A stretch of DNA of 64,000 nt from Defluviitalea saccharophila. GTDB taxonomy: Bacteria > Bacillota > Clostridia > Lachnospirales > Defluviitaleaceae. Positions 45,001 through 54,578 of the stretch are shown here, in pieces; within the stretch, counting starts at the first letter, position 1; each line of letters starts with the position of its first letter. Below the pieces are notes generated by a model. That model saw nothing but the letters and a program-made list of their open reading frames with translations. It did not search any database and was not told where the DNA came from. Location: contig NZ_CP121687.1 in assembly GCF_038396635.1 (NCBI RefSeq), positions 2,108,001 to 2,172,000 on the forward strand. Reading direction: 5' to 3'. Position numbers and translations under genes: made by a program.

Positions 45001-48000
45001 GCTTATGTTCAAGATATCGTAAACAAATATAAAGACGATGACAGAATATTATTCTGGAATATCTATAATGAGCCCAGCAATGGTGAATCCGGTTTAATGA
45101 ATCAGGTCACAAAGCAGATTATGAATGATGCCCGTATGTGGATTAAGGAGACAGGTACAAAGCACCCTGTTTCTTCAACTGGAGGTTATTTCACAGGGGA
45201 TCCATTCTCCGACTTTATCACATGGCATCCATATGAAGCAGATTATCCTACACCTTATGGCGTAAGAAAAGATATTCTTGCAGACGAATGTATGAACAGA
45301 GGCAGGGATGACAACAACCAAACCGTAAGAGGTATCGTTGAAAACTATTTCAAGAAAGGTATAGGTTTTGTAATGTGGGAATTAGGCATCGGAAGAGACA
45401 ATACGAGATTCCCCTGGGGAGACCCGTTAACAAGCGAACCGGCAGCTCCTTTCCACGGCGTAGTATATCCTGATGGTCATCCATGGGATATTGATGATAT
45501 CAAAGCCCTGACAGAAGAAAATTTCGATAATCTTCCAGTCTTTAGAGTACACTATTTTAAAGACATGGAATTTAAAACCCTTGCTAAAACCTCCATTACA
45601 CCGATGATAGATTTTGATTTGGGAGATGAAAAAGGTACAGGTTCTCCGGATCCTACAGCAGGTATAGGAGAAGACAATTTCTCCATCCGTTGGGCAGGAA
45701 CCATCCAGGCAGAAAACACTGGAGAATATACCTTCTATGTAGACAGCGACAATATCGCAAGAGTATGGATTGGAGAAACACAGCTTATTGATAAAACAAG
45801 TAATCAAAGAGAAGAAGTAAGTGCTAAAATAGCGTTAGAAGGGGGAAAACAGTATTCAGTAAAAGTTGAATACGTTCACGATACAGGAGATGCCAGTATG
45901 CATCTTAAATGGTCAGGTCCAGGCTTTGATAAAACTGCAGTATTGCCTGTATATGTGAATAAAGCTGTAACCTCAATTTCTGTAGAACCGACTGTTTTAG
46001 ATTTAAAAGTAGGTGAAAGTCAAAAACTAACGGCTTACTTAGAACCTATGGATGCATCCAATCAAGATGTGGTATGGAGTTCAAACAAGCCGGGTGTAGC
46101 ATCGGTTGACAAAACCGGTATGGTAACAGGATTAATCGAAGGCACTGCAATCATTACCGTAACGACTGCAGACGGAAGTCATACAGCGACTTGTGAAGTA
46201 ACGGTAAGTCAAGGCAATACCTTCAGAAATCCGATTGTACCGGTTTCCGGACATGCGGGTTCAGCAGATCCAAGCGTAGTATTTAAAGATGGTTACTATT
46301 ACTACTGCAAATCAGACAATGATTCTTCTATTGTTGTTGCTAAAGCAAGAAGATTGCAGGATATAGGCAGTGCACCCCGTGTAACAGTCTTTACACCCCC
46401 TGCCGGAACAGAATATTCAAAAGAAATATGGGCACCCGAGCTGCAATATATACAAGGCAAATGGTATATCTATTTTGCAGCAGACAACGGCAATAATGCC
46501 AATCACCGTATGTATGTCCTTGAAAGCAACACCCAGGATCCACAAGGCACATACACCTTTAAAGGAAAGATAGCAGCCCCTACGGACAGATGGGCAATAG
46601 ATGGTACAGTTCTTGAAACCGATGATGGAGATTTATATTTTGTATGGTCAGGATGGGAAGGTTTTGAAAATGTAAGTCAGAACATTTATATCGCACCAAT
46701 GAGCAATCCATGGACTATCAGCGGTGAAAGAGTGATGATCTCCAAACCGGATCAACCGTGGGAACGTATAGGAACCCCTTATATCAATGAAGGTCCGGAA
46801 ATCCTTAAAAAAGACGGAAAAATATTTATTGTTTATTCTGCCAGCGGAAGCTGGACGGACGATTATTGTCTGGGTATGCTGACCTATTCAGGTGGAGATA
46901 TACTCAATCCATCATCATGGATCAAAGCAGGCCCGGTATTTAGTAAAGTACCAACAGCCTATGGTCCGGGACACAACTGCTTTACTGTATCCCCTGATGG
47001 TACGGAGGACTGGATTGTTTATCACGCAGATAAAAATTCCGGCGGCAGCTGGGAGAACAGAAGTATCCGAGCACAAAAATTCACATGGAATACTGATGGC
47101 ACACCGAATTTTGGCACACCGGTAGCATATGATGAAGAGATACAGGAACCTTCTGGTACTCCAAATGTTATCAGATATAAATATGAAGCAGAACAAGCTG
47201 TGCATGGAGGTAATGTAAAAGTTAACGCTGCAGGCAATGCATCCGGTGGCAAGGTAGCAGGACATATCGATACTATGGGAAGTGATTATGTACTGTTTAA
47301 TATAGAAGCAGAAAAAGCAGGTACCTATATATTATCTGTCATGGCAGCCAACGGCTCTGACGGCGGGGCGATTGCTCAACATGATGTGTCTGTTAACGGA
47401 GGGGAAAGTCAGCTCGTTACTTATAAGAACTACGGATGGAATCACTTTAATCCTTCAACAATTGATGTTGTTTTAAATGAAGGCAACAACACTATTAAGC
47501 TGTCAAAGAGAACAAATTTTGCAGAAATTGATTATATTACACTGGAAGCGGTAGAGAATACTGGAACCCCAGTTCCTGTTGAAGTAGTAAGTATGGATAA
47601 GCAAAACATTACTGTAGGTAAGGGCAAAACTGCAGAACTTACTGCATCCATTAAGCCCGTTTCTGCAATTCATAATGTTGTATGGACTTCCAGCAATCCG
47701 GAAGTGGCTGTGATATCCATAAACAGCACAAATTCAGGGGTAGGAACCATTACCTTTATGGTTACAGGAGTAGTGCCGGGAACGGCAACCATAAAGGTGG
47801 AAAGTACTGAAGATCAAAGCAAACATGCGGAGTGTACTGTAACGGTTCTTGACGATCCGACTGAACCAGATATTTCTTCATTTGTTGTAGATTCATTTGA
47901 GGGCGAAACTTTGGATGGTGCATGGTCCATATTCCAGGAAACTAAAGAAGACTGGAGCTTAACAAAGAATCCCGGTGCACTGACCATCCATACCAGAGCG

Positions 48001-51000
48001 ACTGACGTATATCAAGACAACAATAGTCAGAACAATGTATTCCTAAGAACAATAGACGGAAGCGAAAACTTTGAAATCGTTACTAAAATAACTGCACCTG
48101 TTCGTGCAAACCATCAACAGGGAGGATTATTTGTATGGCAGGATGCTGATAACTTTGTAAAACTTGCTCATGTATGGGATAACGGCAAGACCATAGAAAC
48201 TGCTTATGAAATTAACCAAAAGTATCAAAAGCCAGGAAACTTTGCACCGCATCCGGGAGAAGATACGATTACTTTAAAAATCAAGAAGATAGGCAATGTG
48301 TATACAACCTATTACTGGGACGGCTATGACTGGATTCAGGCGGCAAATTCCTTTACTGCTAATTTGCAGAATGTTAAGGTAGGATTCTTTGCAAACAATA
48401 TTGTAGCAACCAATAGAATTGAAGCGGTATTTGATTACTTTGCTTTTAGAACAATAGAGGGTGGCGTGGAATTAGATAAGCATGCTCTTAAACTCAAGGT
48501 GAACGAAACAGCACAGCTTACCAATAAGAGTGAAAATGCCCAGGAAATTGTTTGGAGTTCAAGCAATCCTGAGGTTGCTTCAGTAGATGCAACAGGCCTT
48601 GTAAAAGCTGTTGCTCCCGGAAGAGCCATCATTAAGGCTATGTCCTTAGAAGAAGATTTCAGTGATGCGTGTGTTGTGACTGTTACATCCTTAGTAGCGG
48701 AGCCGAAAGTTCTGTTTACAGAAGACTTTGGCGATAATAATGCAAACGGCTGGTCTACCTATGGAGGAACATGGCAGGTCATTGACGGACAGTATATGGT
48801 TGATAATGGATCAGGATACAAAGCAGTCTTTGATGAACAAAGCTTTACGGATTATGTATTAGAAGCAGATGTCAAAGTAATCAGCGGTAATGAAGCAGGG
48901 CTCATTTTCAGAGTAAAAAATCCTGAAACAGGAGCAGATGCCTTTGATGGGTATTATCTTGGAATCAATGCAGCAGGCAAATCTGCAGTATTAGGACATA
49001 TGAAGGACAAGAAATGGAATGAGATAGCTATTAGAAATCTTCCTATTTACCATGACCAATGGTACCACTTAAAAGTTGTTGTACATGAAGGACACATTCA
49101 GGCTTATATTAATGATAATCCGCTTAATACCAATGGATATCCGAAGTTTGATGTGCTGGAAACATCCCATTTAACAACTGGAAAGATTGGAGTACGTGCT
49201 CATTTTGCTAATGCAATGTTTGATAACATTAAAGTGTCTTCATATGAGCCGGAAGAAATAAGTGAAAGCTATACAAACTCCGTATTGCCGGGTATTGCTG
49301 ACCCACATGTGCTTTACCATGAAGGCACTTACTATTTATATGGTACCCATACGGCTGACTGGCCGAATATGATCAACGGTATCAAAGTATATACCTCAAA
49401 AGACCTTGTAAACTGGACAGAACACGGATGGGCACTGCATAGAGATAATTCATGGGGCAATAAACAATTCTGGGCACCGGAAGTTATCGAAAAAGACGGC
49501 ACCTTCTATATGTACTATGCCGTAGAAGAACATCTCGCAGTAGCCACAAGCAAATCCCCGCTTGGTCCATTTGTTCAGGAGGTAAAAGCACCAATACATT
49601 ACGATCCTAAAGAGATTGATGCGCACGTCTTTATGGATGACGATGGAAAGATGTATTTCTACTTTGTTCGATTTACTGACGGAAATGTTATCTATGTTGC
49701 GGAATTAAATGAAGATATGAAATCCATTAAAGAAGATACGATAAAAGAAGTATTTAGAGTATCTCAGGATTGGGAAAAGAGTCAAAGAGGAACGGTTGGA
49801 AGAGTCAACGAAGGTCCATTTGTTATTAAACATAAGGGTGTTTATTACATGACATATTCTGCGAACCATTTTGAAAGTCCGGATTATGGTGTAGGATATG
49901 CAACGGCTCCAACCCCAATGGGACCATGGACTAAATATGAATACAACCCAATCATGAAATCCAATGCTCTGGTACCGGGAGCAGGTCATCATTCTTTAAT
50001 TTACTCACCGGATGGTACTGAATTATTTATGGTATACCATACTCATAACAAAGTAGGTACTACGGAGCCAAGAAAACTTGCGATTGATCGCGTGCATTTT
50101 GTACCCCAGGAAAACGGTCCGGATATTATGGAAGTATGGGGACCGACTATGACACCACAGCCAATGCCTTCAAATAAGACAGAGCCAGAACCAGAGCCTG
50201 TAAAGAACACCGATGCAACCTTAAGCTCAATCAAAGTCAATGGGGCAGAATTACCTGGATTTGAACGCAGCAAATATGCTTATACTGTATCCTTGCCGGC
50301 AGGTACAACAAAGGTGCCAACAGTTACAGTAATCACATCTGATGCTAAAGCAACTTATATTATACAAGACGCAAACAAACTACCGGGTACAACCAGTATC
50401 CATGTTACAGCTGAAGACGGAGTAACGAAGAAAGTTTATACAGTAAACTTTACGCTTAAATCAGATCAGGGTGGAGATTCTGGTGATAATGGTTCTGGTG
50501 GTGGAGGTTCCGGTTCCTCTGGAGGAAATGCTCCTGTTAATAAACCAGAAAAACCAAAAGTAGAAGGCAACCAAATCACCTTGCCAAATGTAAAAGCAGA
50601 TACGAAAGGTAACTTAGCATTAGAAGTAAGTGCACAAAGTTTAGAGAATGCAATGAATAATTCAAAAGACAGCACCTTAAGGATCAAAGCAAGCATTGAA
50701 GGAGAAGCAAAAGAAGTAAGTACCAGTCTTCCAGCTAAACAATTAAATGTAGCAAAACAAAAAGGTATAAAGACAGTGGATTTAGATCTGGGCTTTGCAA
50801 CCTTATCCTTTGAACCTGACCTATTTACACAAGATAAAGATGATGCTAAGAACTTAGAGCTTTCCGTAGCAAAAGTAGATATAAGCGAGCTTCCGGAAGA
50901 AGTAAGAACTATCGTAGGAAATGCGCCAGTATATGACTTTAATGCAACGGTAGACGGCAGTAAGGTAAGTAGCTTTGCCGATGGTTATGTCACCATATCC

Positions 51001-51714
51001 CTTGATTATCCTTTAGCAGACATTAACGATCTTCATAAAGTTGTAGTGTACTATATCAGTGATAACGGCACATTAGAAATCGTTAAAGATGTACAATACA
51101 ATGAAGAAACAGGCAAAATCGAATTTAAGGTTTACCATTTCAGTAAATATACTGTTGTAAACCGAAATGTATACTTTAGTGATATCCAGAGACTGGATTG
51201 GGCTAAAGAAAGCATAGAAGCTTTAGCAGCAAGAAATATCATTGACGGAGTAGGCAATAACAAATTTGCTCCAAATGAGAAAGTAACAAGAGCACAGTTT
51301 ATCAAAATGCTTATGAATGCATTGAATCTAGTCAATGAAGATGCAAAGAGCAACTTTACAGATGTTCATAAAGGCACCTGGTATTACAGTGCTGTTGCAT
51401 CCGCTCAGGAACTTGGAATAGTTAACGGAAAGAGCGATGGCAGCTATGGCATCAATGATCAAATTACAAGACAGGAAATGGCAGCAATGGCATACAGAGC
51501 AGCACAGGCAGCGAATATAGAATTAAAAGAAATCATAGGTGCTATGAATTTTGCAGACCAATCCGAAATAGCTTCCTATGCTGAAGAAGCTATAAAAGCA
51601 ATGCAGCAGGTAGGCGTGATAAGCGGAATAGGAGAAAGCAGATTTGCCCCCGGGGATAATGCAACAAGAGCACAAGCCGCTAAGATAATCTACAACTTAT
51701 ATAACTTACAATAG
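42040..51714 (+). CDS. Giant S-layer-anchored multidomain glycoside hydrolase (GH-A + two GH43)
   Basis: 3224 residues. Order (approximate residues): signal peptide 1-31; Big_2 35-127; CBM66/DUF1080-like 137-316; chitobiase C-terminal-like 322-397; CBM66-like 406-586; chitobiase-like 593-672; CBM66-like 674-847; GH clan A TIM-barrel 852-1155 (acid/base Glu1011 in NIYNEP, nucleophile candidate Glu1114 in MWELG); PA14 1167-1307; Big_2 1310-1391; GH43 1393-1710 (Asp1410, Asp1521, Glu1584); CBM6/35 1711-1841; Big_2 1847-1940; ConA-like 1948-2141; Big_2 2143-2220; CBM66-like 2225-2406; second GH43 2411-2711 (Asp2421, Asp2527, Glu2591); cadherin-like 2723-2809; Gly/Ser linker; unknown domain 2841-3045; three SLH domains 3045-3224. 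It likely removes arabinofuranose/xylose from plant polymers at the cell surface. Confidence 0.92.
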   Translation: MHKRIVSLFTVFSLVLSMLMGAFPAQVAYAGETSAVLLDQEEIELLVGEEAILTAVVDSDDIANKEVSFTSSDETVAIVEGKVYHKDTTGINEITIKAVGKGEAIITATAADGVTSSACIVTVDELEPPVKEVGVFIDDFDDGNDNGWTTYAAEGGQNWSIRDNQYNIDVNCNGAKSIASNTNFADLIYEADIDVYQGINSDNAGLLFRVTDPQPNQGDGYKGYYVGIDKGQNKILLGRVNNGWKELGRESIDRTMGHLKVVAVGNHIQVYFNDMDNPVIDCIDDDGDEITTRGAIGIRTNWGKANIDNIYVREYSEDITDAPEFSIEEGVYSEEITVSITSDYDDAVIRYTTDGSMPSEKSPVYSGAITVSDNTVIRAYAHKEGAMASEIRTAQYIIASTADTSIDDFEDGNADGWTTYAGFDTHAWSVQDGKYVVSTPNGDKAVLQEDYTDFILETDINPYQSPDSSGVIFRVSDPGDGCDNMNGYFAGINTKGFIEIGKMNSEANNGSGNWTGIAKIIANVKKNQYNHLKVIGKRDKFSIYLNGEFVAVFTDSEYKDGMVGLRAWNSQGDIAFDNFKVTSLSPLMEKIKTPVISPNGGSFRDSENVTITCDTPDAEIYYTLDGTTPTENSNVYSGSILITETTTVKAIAKKSGMEESEIASATFTKLSDSFTEDFEDKNADGWITYEGSWSAATGAYVVNAGNGFKAIANGTNFANFIYEADVTMINPDSDTDNTGLIFRVKEPTNGADNLKGYYAGIKNDGFVQVGRFNNNWTELACIPYPITTGSTYRLKVEAKGKNIDVYVDGEHIVSVVDEMWTSGAIGVRTWQVGASYDNIVVTDTGAYTDPVYDWSWVKGAVFVPTNAVNEVQHWKFYDPEINDRELYYAHIYGLNAVRVYVHYLNWKEDKENFMANLEDFLTRADKYGIKTELVFFDDCWDDYPDWEKETKDLAPVYGVHNSRWLESPGDDIKALYNEDIEIRNSLKAYVQDIVNKYKDDDRILFWNIYNEPSNGESGLMNQVTKQIMNDARMWIKETGTKHPVSSTGGYFTGDPFSDFITWHPYEADYPTPYGVRKDILADECMNRGRDDNNQTVRGIVENYFKKGIGFVMWELGIGRDNTRFPWGDPLTSEPAAPFHGVVYPDGHPWDIDDIKALTEENFDNLPVFRVHYFKDMEFKTLAKTSITPMIDFDLGDEKGTGSPDPTAGIGEDNFSIRWAGTIQAENTGEYTFYVDSDNIARVWIGETQLIDKTSNQREEVSAKIALEGGKQYSVKVEYVHDTGDASMHLKWSGPGFDKTAVLPVYVNKAVTSISVEPTVLDLKVGESQKLTAYLEPMDASNQDVVWSSNKPGVASVDKTGMVTGLIEGTAIITVTTADGSHTATCEVTVSQGNTFRNPIVPVSGHAGSADPSVVFKDGYYYYCKSDNDSSIVVAKARRLQDIGSAPRVTVFTPPAGTEYSKEIWAPELQYIQGKWYIYFAADNGNNANHRMYVLESNTQDPQGTYTFKGKIAAPTDRWAIDGTVLETDDGDLYFVWSGWEGFENVSQNIYIAPMSNPWTISGERVMISKPDQPWERIGTPYINEGPEILKKDGKIFIVYSASGSWTDDYCLGMLTYSGGDILNPSSWIKAGPVFSKVPTAYGPGHNCFTVSPDGTEDWIVYHADKNSGGSWENRSIRAQKFTWNTDGTPNFGTPVAYDEEIQEPSGTPNVIRYKYEAEQAVHGGNVKVNAAGNASGGKVAGHIDTMGSDYVLFNIEAEKAGTYILSVMAANGSDGGAIAQHDVSVNGGESQLVTYKNYGWNHFNPSTIDVVLNEGNNTIKLSKRTNFAEIDYITLEAVENTGTPVPVEVVSMDKQNITVGKGKTAELTASIKPVSAIHNVVWTSSNPEVAVISINSTNSGVGTITFMVTGVVPGTATIKVESTEDQSKHAECTVTVLDDPTEPDISSFVVDSFEGETLDGAWSIFQETKEDWSLTKNPGALTIHTRATDVYQDNNSQNNVFLRTIDGSENFEIVTKITAPVRANHQQGGLFVWQDADNFVKLAHVWDNGKTIETAYEINQKYQKPGNFAPHPGEDTITLKIKKIGNVYTTYYWDGYDWIQAANSFTANLQNVKVGFFANNIVATNRIEAVFDYFAFRTIEGGVELDKHALKLKVNETAQLTNKSENAQEIVWSSSNPEVASVDATGLVKAVAPGRAIIKAMSLEEDFSDACVVTVTSLVAEPKVLFTEDFGDNNANGWSTYGGTWQVIDGQYMVDNGSGYKAVFDEQSFTDYVLEADVKVISGNEAGLIFRVKNPETGADAFDGYYLGINAAGKSAVLGHMKDKKWNEIAIRNLPIYHDQWYHLKVVVHEGHIQAYINDNPLNTNGYPKFDVLETSHLTTGKIGVRAHFANAMFDNIKVSSYEPEEISESYTNSVLPGIADPHVLYHEGTYYLYGTHTADWPNMINGIKVYTSKDLVNWTEHGWALHRDNSWGNKQFWAPEVIEKDGTFYMYYAVEEHLAVATSKSPLGPFVQEVKAPIHYDPKEIDAHVFMDDDGKMYFYFVRFTDGNVIYVAELNEDMKSIKEDTIKEVFRVSQDWEKSQRGTVGRVNEGPFVIKHKGVYYMTYSANHFESPDYGVGYATAPTPMGPWTKYEYNPIMKSNALVPGAGHHSLIYSPDGTELFMVYHTHNKVGTTEPRKLAIDRVHFVPQENGPDIMEVWGPTMTPQPMPSNKTEPEPEPVKNTDATLSSIKVNGAELPGFERSKYAYTVSLPAGTTKVPTVTVITSDAKATYIIQDANKLPGTTSIHVTAEDGVTKKVYTVNFTLKSDQGGDSGDNGSGGGGSGSSGGNAPVNKPEKPKVEGNQITLPNVKADTKGNLALEVSAQSLENAMNNSKDSTLRIKASIEGEAKEVSTSLPAKQLNVAKQKGIKTVDLDLGFATLSFEPDLFTQDKDDAKNLELSVAKVDISELPEEVRTIVGNAPVYDFNATVDGSKVSSFADGYVTISLDYPLADINDLHKVVVYYISDNGTLEIVKDVQYNEETGKIEFKVYHFSKYTVVNRNVYFSDIQRLDWAKESIEALAARNIIDGVGNNKFAPNEKVTRAQFIKMLMNALNLVNEDAKSNFTDVHKGTWYYSAVASAQELGIVNGKSDGSYGINDQITRQEMAAMAYRAAQAANIELKEIIGAMNFADQSEIASYAEEAIKAMQQVGVISGIGESRFAPGDNATRAQAAKIIYNLYNLQ

Positions 51715-51716
51715 GG

Positions 51717-51757
51717 CAAAAGGGCAACTCTTTAAATATAAAGGAGTTGTCCTTTTG
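51717..51757 (+). terminator. Intrinsic terminator after the giant hydrolase
   Basis: AAAAGGGCAACTC pairs with GAGTTGTCCTTTT (one G-T pair), loop about 13 nt, followed by GTTATG. Confidence 0.75.
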
Positions 51758-51816
51758 TTATGATAAAAAGAATAAAATTTTATTGATAAAAATACTTACT
51801 TGAGAATTCAAATATA

Positions 51817-51825
51817 TGGTATAAT
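51817..51825 (+). promoter_or_regulatory. Extended -10 promoter of the second chemoreceptor
   Basis: TGG followed by TATAAT (51820-51825); no good -35 at 17 nt, as is common with extended -10 promoters. Confidence 0.6.
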
Positions 51826-51858
51826 AACTTGCATGATATTAATAAAGGAGGTATAACA

Positions 51859-53550
51859 ATGAAGCTATTTCCACCACTTAGACTTCGAAGTAAAATGATC
51901 TTGTTTTTTAGCCTTTTATTGTTTGCATTTGGCATTACGATGTTAGCATTTGTCCGAAACGGTGTAAATGATTTGAATCAGTATAATATGGAAAAGCAGT
52001 TAAAATCCATTGTTGATTTAGAATATAAATTATTTTCCCGTGATTTTGAAGGTGCCTGGAACCTGAAGGACGGAAAGCTTTATAAAGGAAATCATTTATT
52101 GGACGGCAGCTCTGATGTGGTAGATGCCATAAGTGGTGCAACCCGATATTCTGTTGCTTTAATTTCTAATAGTCAGGTTGTAGCTACTTCCTTATCGAAT
52201 ATCAATATTTCTCCCGATGTTCAAAAAACTTTAGAAGAAACAAAAGAAACTTTAATAGAAGAAGTTATTTTAGATGACGTTCCTTATGAAGTCATATATA
52301 AGCCTATTACAGATTCCTCGCAAAACGTCATAGGAAGTTTTAGCGTATGGGTTTTAAAAGATGATGTCATTAATATGAGCCGTGAGCTATTTAGAAACTT
52401 AGTATTCATTACTCTTAGTGTTATTATATTAGGCATTATTTTTGTATTAGTGTTTGGCACTAAGATTACCAAGCCTTTATCCCGAGTGATTAAGGATGTT
52501 TTAAAGGTCTCACAGGGAAATTATGCGGTGAAAGTTCAAAGGTATGATGTGGACAGACGAGATGAAGTAGGCGATTTATCCAGAGCAATTAAGGAAATGA
52601 TAGAAAAGCAAAAAGAAATGATTAAGTATTTATCAACGGATGCACAGCAGATGAATTCTTCCTCTCAAAGTCTTTATGCGACCGTTGAGGCAATTACAGC
52701 TCGCGTAGAAGAAATTAGTGCTTCAACAGATGATATTGCTGCTGTTATGACCCAGATTGATGCATCCACCATGGACGTTAATAACACCAGTGCGGTTGTA
52801 GCAGATAATATTAAAAATCTGGCGGGACATATCAGTCAGAGCAATTATACGGTGGGACAGATTAAAGAACGGGCAGAAAACATGAAAAAAGCATCCCAGA
52901 AATCCCAGGAAGAAACCAACCTTATTTATACACAAAAGAAAACTAAGATATTAGAAGCTATTGAAAAAGCAGAAGTCGTAAAAGAGATTAAAAATATGGC
53001 ACAGCTTATTTCAAGCATTGCCGAACAAACCAATCTTTTAGCTCTTAATGCCAGTATTGAAGCTGCAAGGGCAGGGGAGCAGGGAAGAGGTTTTGCTGTG
53101 GTAGCAGAAGAAATAAGAGCCTTAGCAGAACAATCGGCAAGCACCGTTACAAACATACATACTGTTATAGCACAGGTATATGAGGCTTTTGAGAATCTTT
53201 CCAATAACGGAAAGGATATTTTAGACTTCATTAATGATAAAGTTATAAAAGACTATGACTTAATGATGGAGACCAGTATACAATACCAAAGAGATTCAAA
53301 GTTGGTAGAAGAATTGGTTCAAGACTTTACAAACAGTACGAAGAGCATTGCTTCTTCAATGGAACAAATTCAAGAGCAAATTAAAGCCGTTTCTCAAGCT
53401 ATTACCTCTGCTTCTGCCAGCACCCAAACAATTTCCGATGGATTAAAGGAATCCAGTGCAGCTGTAGAATCCATTGTATCCGTTGCTGAGGCACAGTCAG
53501 CCCTGGGAGAACAGCTGGCTACCATGTTAAAGCAATTTAATGTAGACTAA
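51859..53550 (+). CDS. Methyl-accepting chemotaxis protein, single-Cache-like sensor
   Basis: 563 residues from ATG 51859 (AAAGGAGG 8 nt upstream). TM1 about 12-30, extracellular domain to about 180 with [13 protein letters not shown] and [22 protein letters not shown] (single Cache-type), TM2 about 187-207, HAMP ([18 protein letters not shown]), signalling hairpin [41 protein letters not shown]. It follows the giant hydrolase and probably directs movement to products of polymer breakdown (inference). Confidence 0.9.
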   Translation: MKLFPPLRLRSKMILFFSLLLFAFGITMLAFVRNGVNDLNQYNMEKQLKSIVDLEYKLFSRDFEGAWNLKDGKLYKGNHLLDGSSDVVDAISGATRYSVALISNSQVVATSLSNINISPDVQKTLEETKETLIEEVILDDVPYEVIYKPITDSSQNVIGSFSVWVLKDDVINMSRELFRNLVFITLSVIILGIIFVLVFGTKITKPLSRVIKDVLKVSQGNYAVKVQRYDVDRRDEVGDLSRAIKEMIEKQKEMIKYLSTDAQQMNSSSQSLYATVEAITARVEEISASTDDIAAVMTQIDASTMDVNNTSAVVADNIKNLAGHISQSNYTVGQIKERAENMKKASQKSQEETNLIYTQKKTKILEAIEKAEVVKEIKNMAQLISSIAEQTNLLALNASIEAARAGEQGRGFAVVAEEIRALAEQSASTVTNIHTVIAQVYEAFENLSNNGKDILDFINDKVIKDYDLMMETSIQYQRDSKLVEELVQDFTNSTKSIASSMEQIQEQIKAVSQAITSASASTQTISDGLKESSAAVESIVSVAEAQSALGEQLATMLKQFNVD

Positions 53551-53561
53551 AAAAGCAAAAA

Positions 53562-53602
53562 CAAATGGGGTTTATGCCTATTCCATAGGTATAAACCCCA
53601 TT
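53562..53602. terminator. Bidirectional terminator between the chemoreceptor and L,D-transpeptidase
   Basis: ATGGGGTTTATGCCTAT pairs with ATAGGTATAAACCCCAT. On the minus strand it is followed by TTGTTTTTGCTTTTTT and contains the last codons of the transpeptidase; on the plus strand by TCTTTC. Confidence 0.75.
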
Positions 53603-54276
53603 CTTTCATACATTGTGAGAGAAATTTTATTACTGATAGGTAGTTTGTGATCTTTTTGGAATCTGTGGACTGCGCTTTTCATGCCTTCTCCGTATTTTCC
53701 GTCACAGTAGCCGTGATAATAACCTAAATCATTAAGTCTTCGCTGAACCATAAGTACATCGGCACCGGTATGCCCCGGCTCCAGTACCCTAAAGTAATCC
53801 CCAAAAGGTCCGAAGACCCCTTTTACAATGGCAACCTTGGTACCAATGGGAATCATCTTCTGCAGTTCATCTGCATCTTTATTATACATTCGGATGCACC
53901 CATGGGAAAGAGGTCTTCCAATGGACCAAGGTTCATCGGTTCCGTGAATTCCGAACTTACCCCAGGGGACGTTAAACCCCATCCAAGTGCCTCCAAAACC
54001 TTCACCCCAATCAGATTTGGAGATGATGGTCCATGTTCCAAGGGGAGAGGGTGAGATGACTCTGCCTCCTGATACAGGATAGGTTTTTATGACCTCTCCG
54101 TTCTTGAATACATACATTTTATAATCGTCTAAATCAACATGAATAAAATATGGATTTTTATTGAGATGAAGGGCTGTTTCATAAAGATGGAGAGCATTGT
54201 AGCGATAGTAAATCATATCCGATAAAACTAAACCCAAAAGTACGAGCAGCAGGATTTGAAGCTTAAAGGATTTCAT
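53578..54276 (-). CDS. L,D-transpeptidase with peptidoglycan-binding domain
   Basis: 232 residues. N-terminal membrane anchor (LQILLLVLLGLVLSDMIYY), YkuD catalytic domain about 45-165 with FGIHGTDEP and RPLSHGCIRMYN (His and catalytic Cys), then a C-terminal PG_binding_1 domain (VLMVQRRLNDLGYYHGYCDG, AVHRFQKDH). Forms 3-3 peptidoglycan crosslinks or modifies the spore/vegetative wall. Start ATG 54276 after GGGGGGAG; upstream frame extension lacks a ribosome binding site. Confidence 0.9.
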   Translation of the reverse strand: MKSFKLQILLLVLLGLVLSDMIYYRYNALHLYETALHLNKNPYFIHVDLDDYKMYVFKNGEVIKTYPVSGGRVISPSPLGTWTIISKSDWGEGFGGTWMGFNVPWGKFGIHGTDEPWSIGRPLSHGCIRMYNKDADELQKMIPIGTKVAIVKGVFGPFGDYFRVLEPGHTGADVLMVQRRLNDLGYYHGYCDGKYGEGMKSAVHRFQKDHKLPISNKISLTMYERMGFIPME

Positions 54277-54380
54277 AAACTCCCCCCTGATTGGGTATGG
54301 TTGAACATTATATGATATGAAAGCGATCAGCATCATAGAACTAAAAAAGACCAAAATCAGAATTTGGCCTTTAAAAAATG

Positions 54381-54408
54381 TTTACTTTTATAATTTTTAT
54401 GCTATACT
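54381..54408 (+). promoter_or_regulatory. Promoter of the structured RNA
   Basis: TTTACT (54381-54386), 16-nt spacer, TATACT (54403-54408), about 9 nt before the first base of the closing stem. Confidence 0.6.
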
Positions 54409-54416
54409 ATAGATAG

Positions 54417-54578
54417 AAGGTAATCGACACCACATGGTGTGGTTGCCACTGGGTGAATAACTTATTGAATCACTCTGCACTGGCATGCAGGGTGATTATT
54501 TTTTCTCCAATAATGCCTTAACGAAGACAACTAAGGAGATAAGCAGGTGGCAACCACACCTGCTTAATCGATTACCTT
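54417..54578 (+). ncRNA. Structured small RNA candidate (6S-like or bistable)
   Basis: An 11-bp closing stem AAGGTAATCGA (54417-54427) / TCGATTACCTT (54568-54578); after an internal loop, a perfect 14-bp helix GGTGTGGTTGCCAC (54436-54449) / GTGGCAACCACACC (54547-54560); then an open region with an apical hairpin AATCACTCTGCA/TGCAGGGTGATT. Closing stem, bubble and apical hairpin resemble 6S RNA. The halves can also refold locally: ACACC/GGTGT at the 5' side and AAGCAGGTG (54541-54549) / CACCTGCTT (54557-54565). A promoter lies just upstream. It occupies the 350-bp gap between two minus-strand genes. Not SRP, tmRNA or RNase P by visible motifs. Confidence 0.6.

Noticed and set aside
54417-54578. 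SRP RNA, tmRNA or RNase P RNA
   Set aside because: No GGAAG/AGCA SRP domain IV motif, no tRNA-like ends or tag frame, and too short for RNase P.
54417-54578. Riboswitch for dnaI or ldt
   Set aside because: Both neighbours are on the minus strand while the visible promoter and folding order fit the plus strand.
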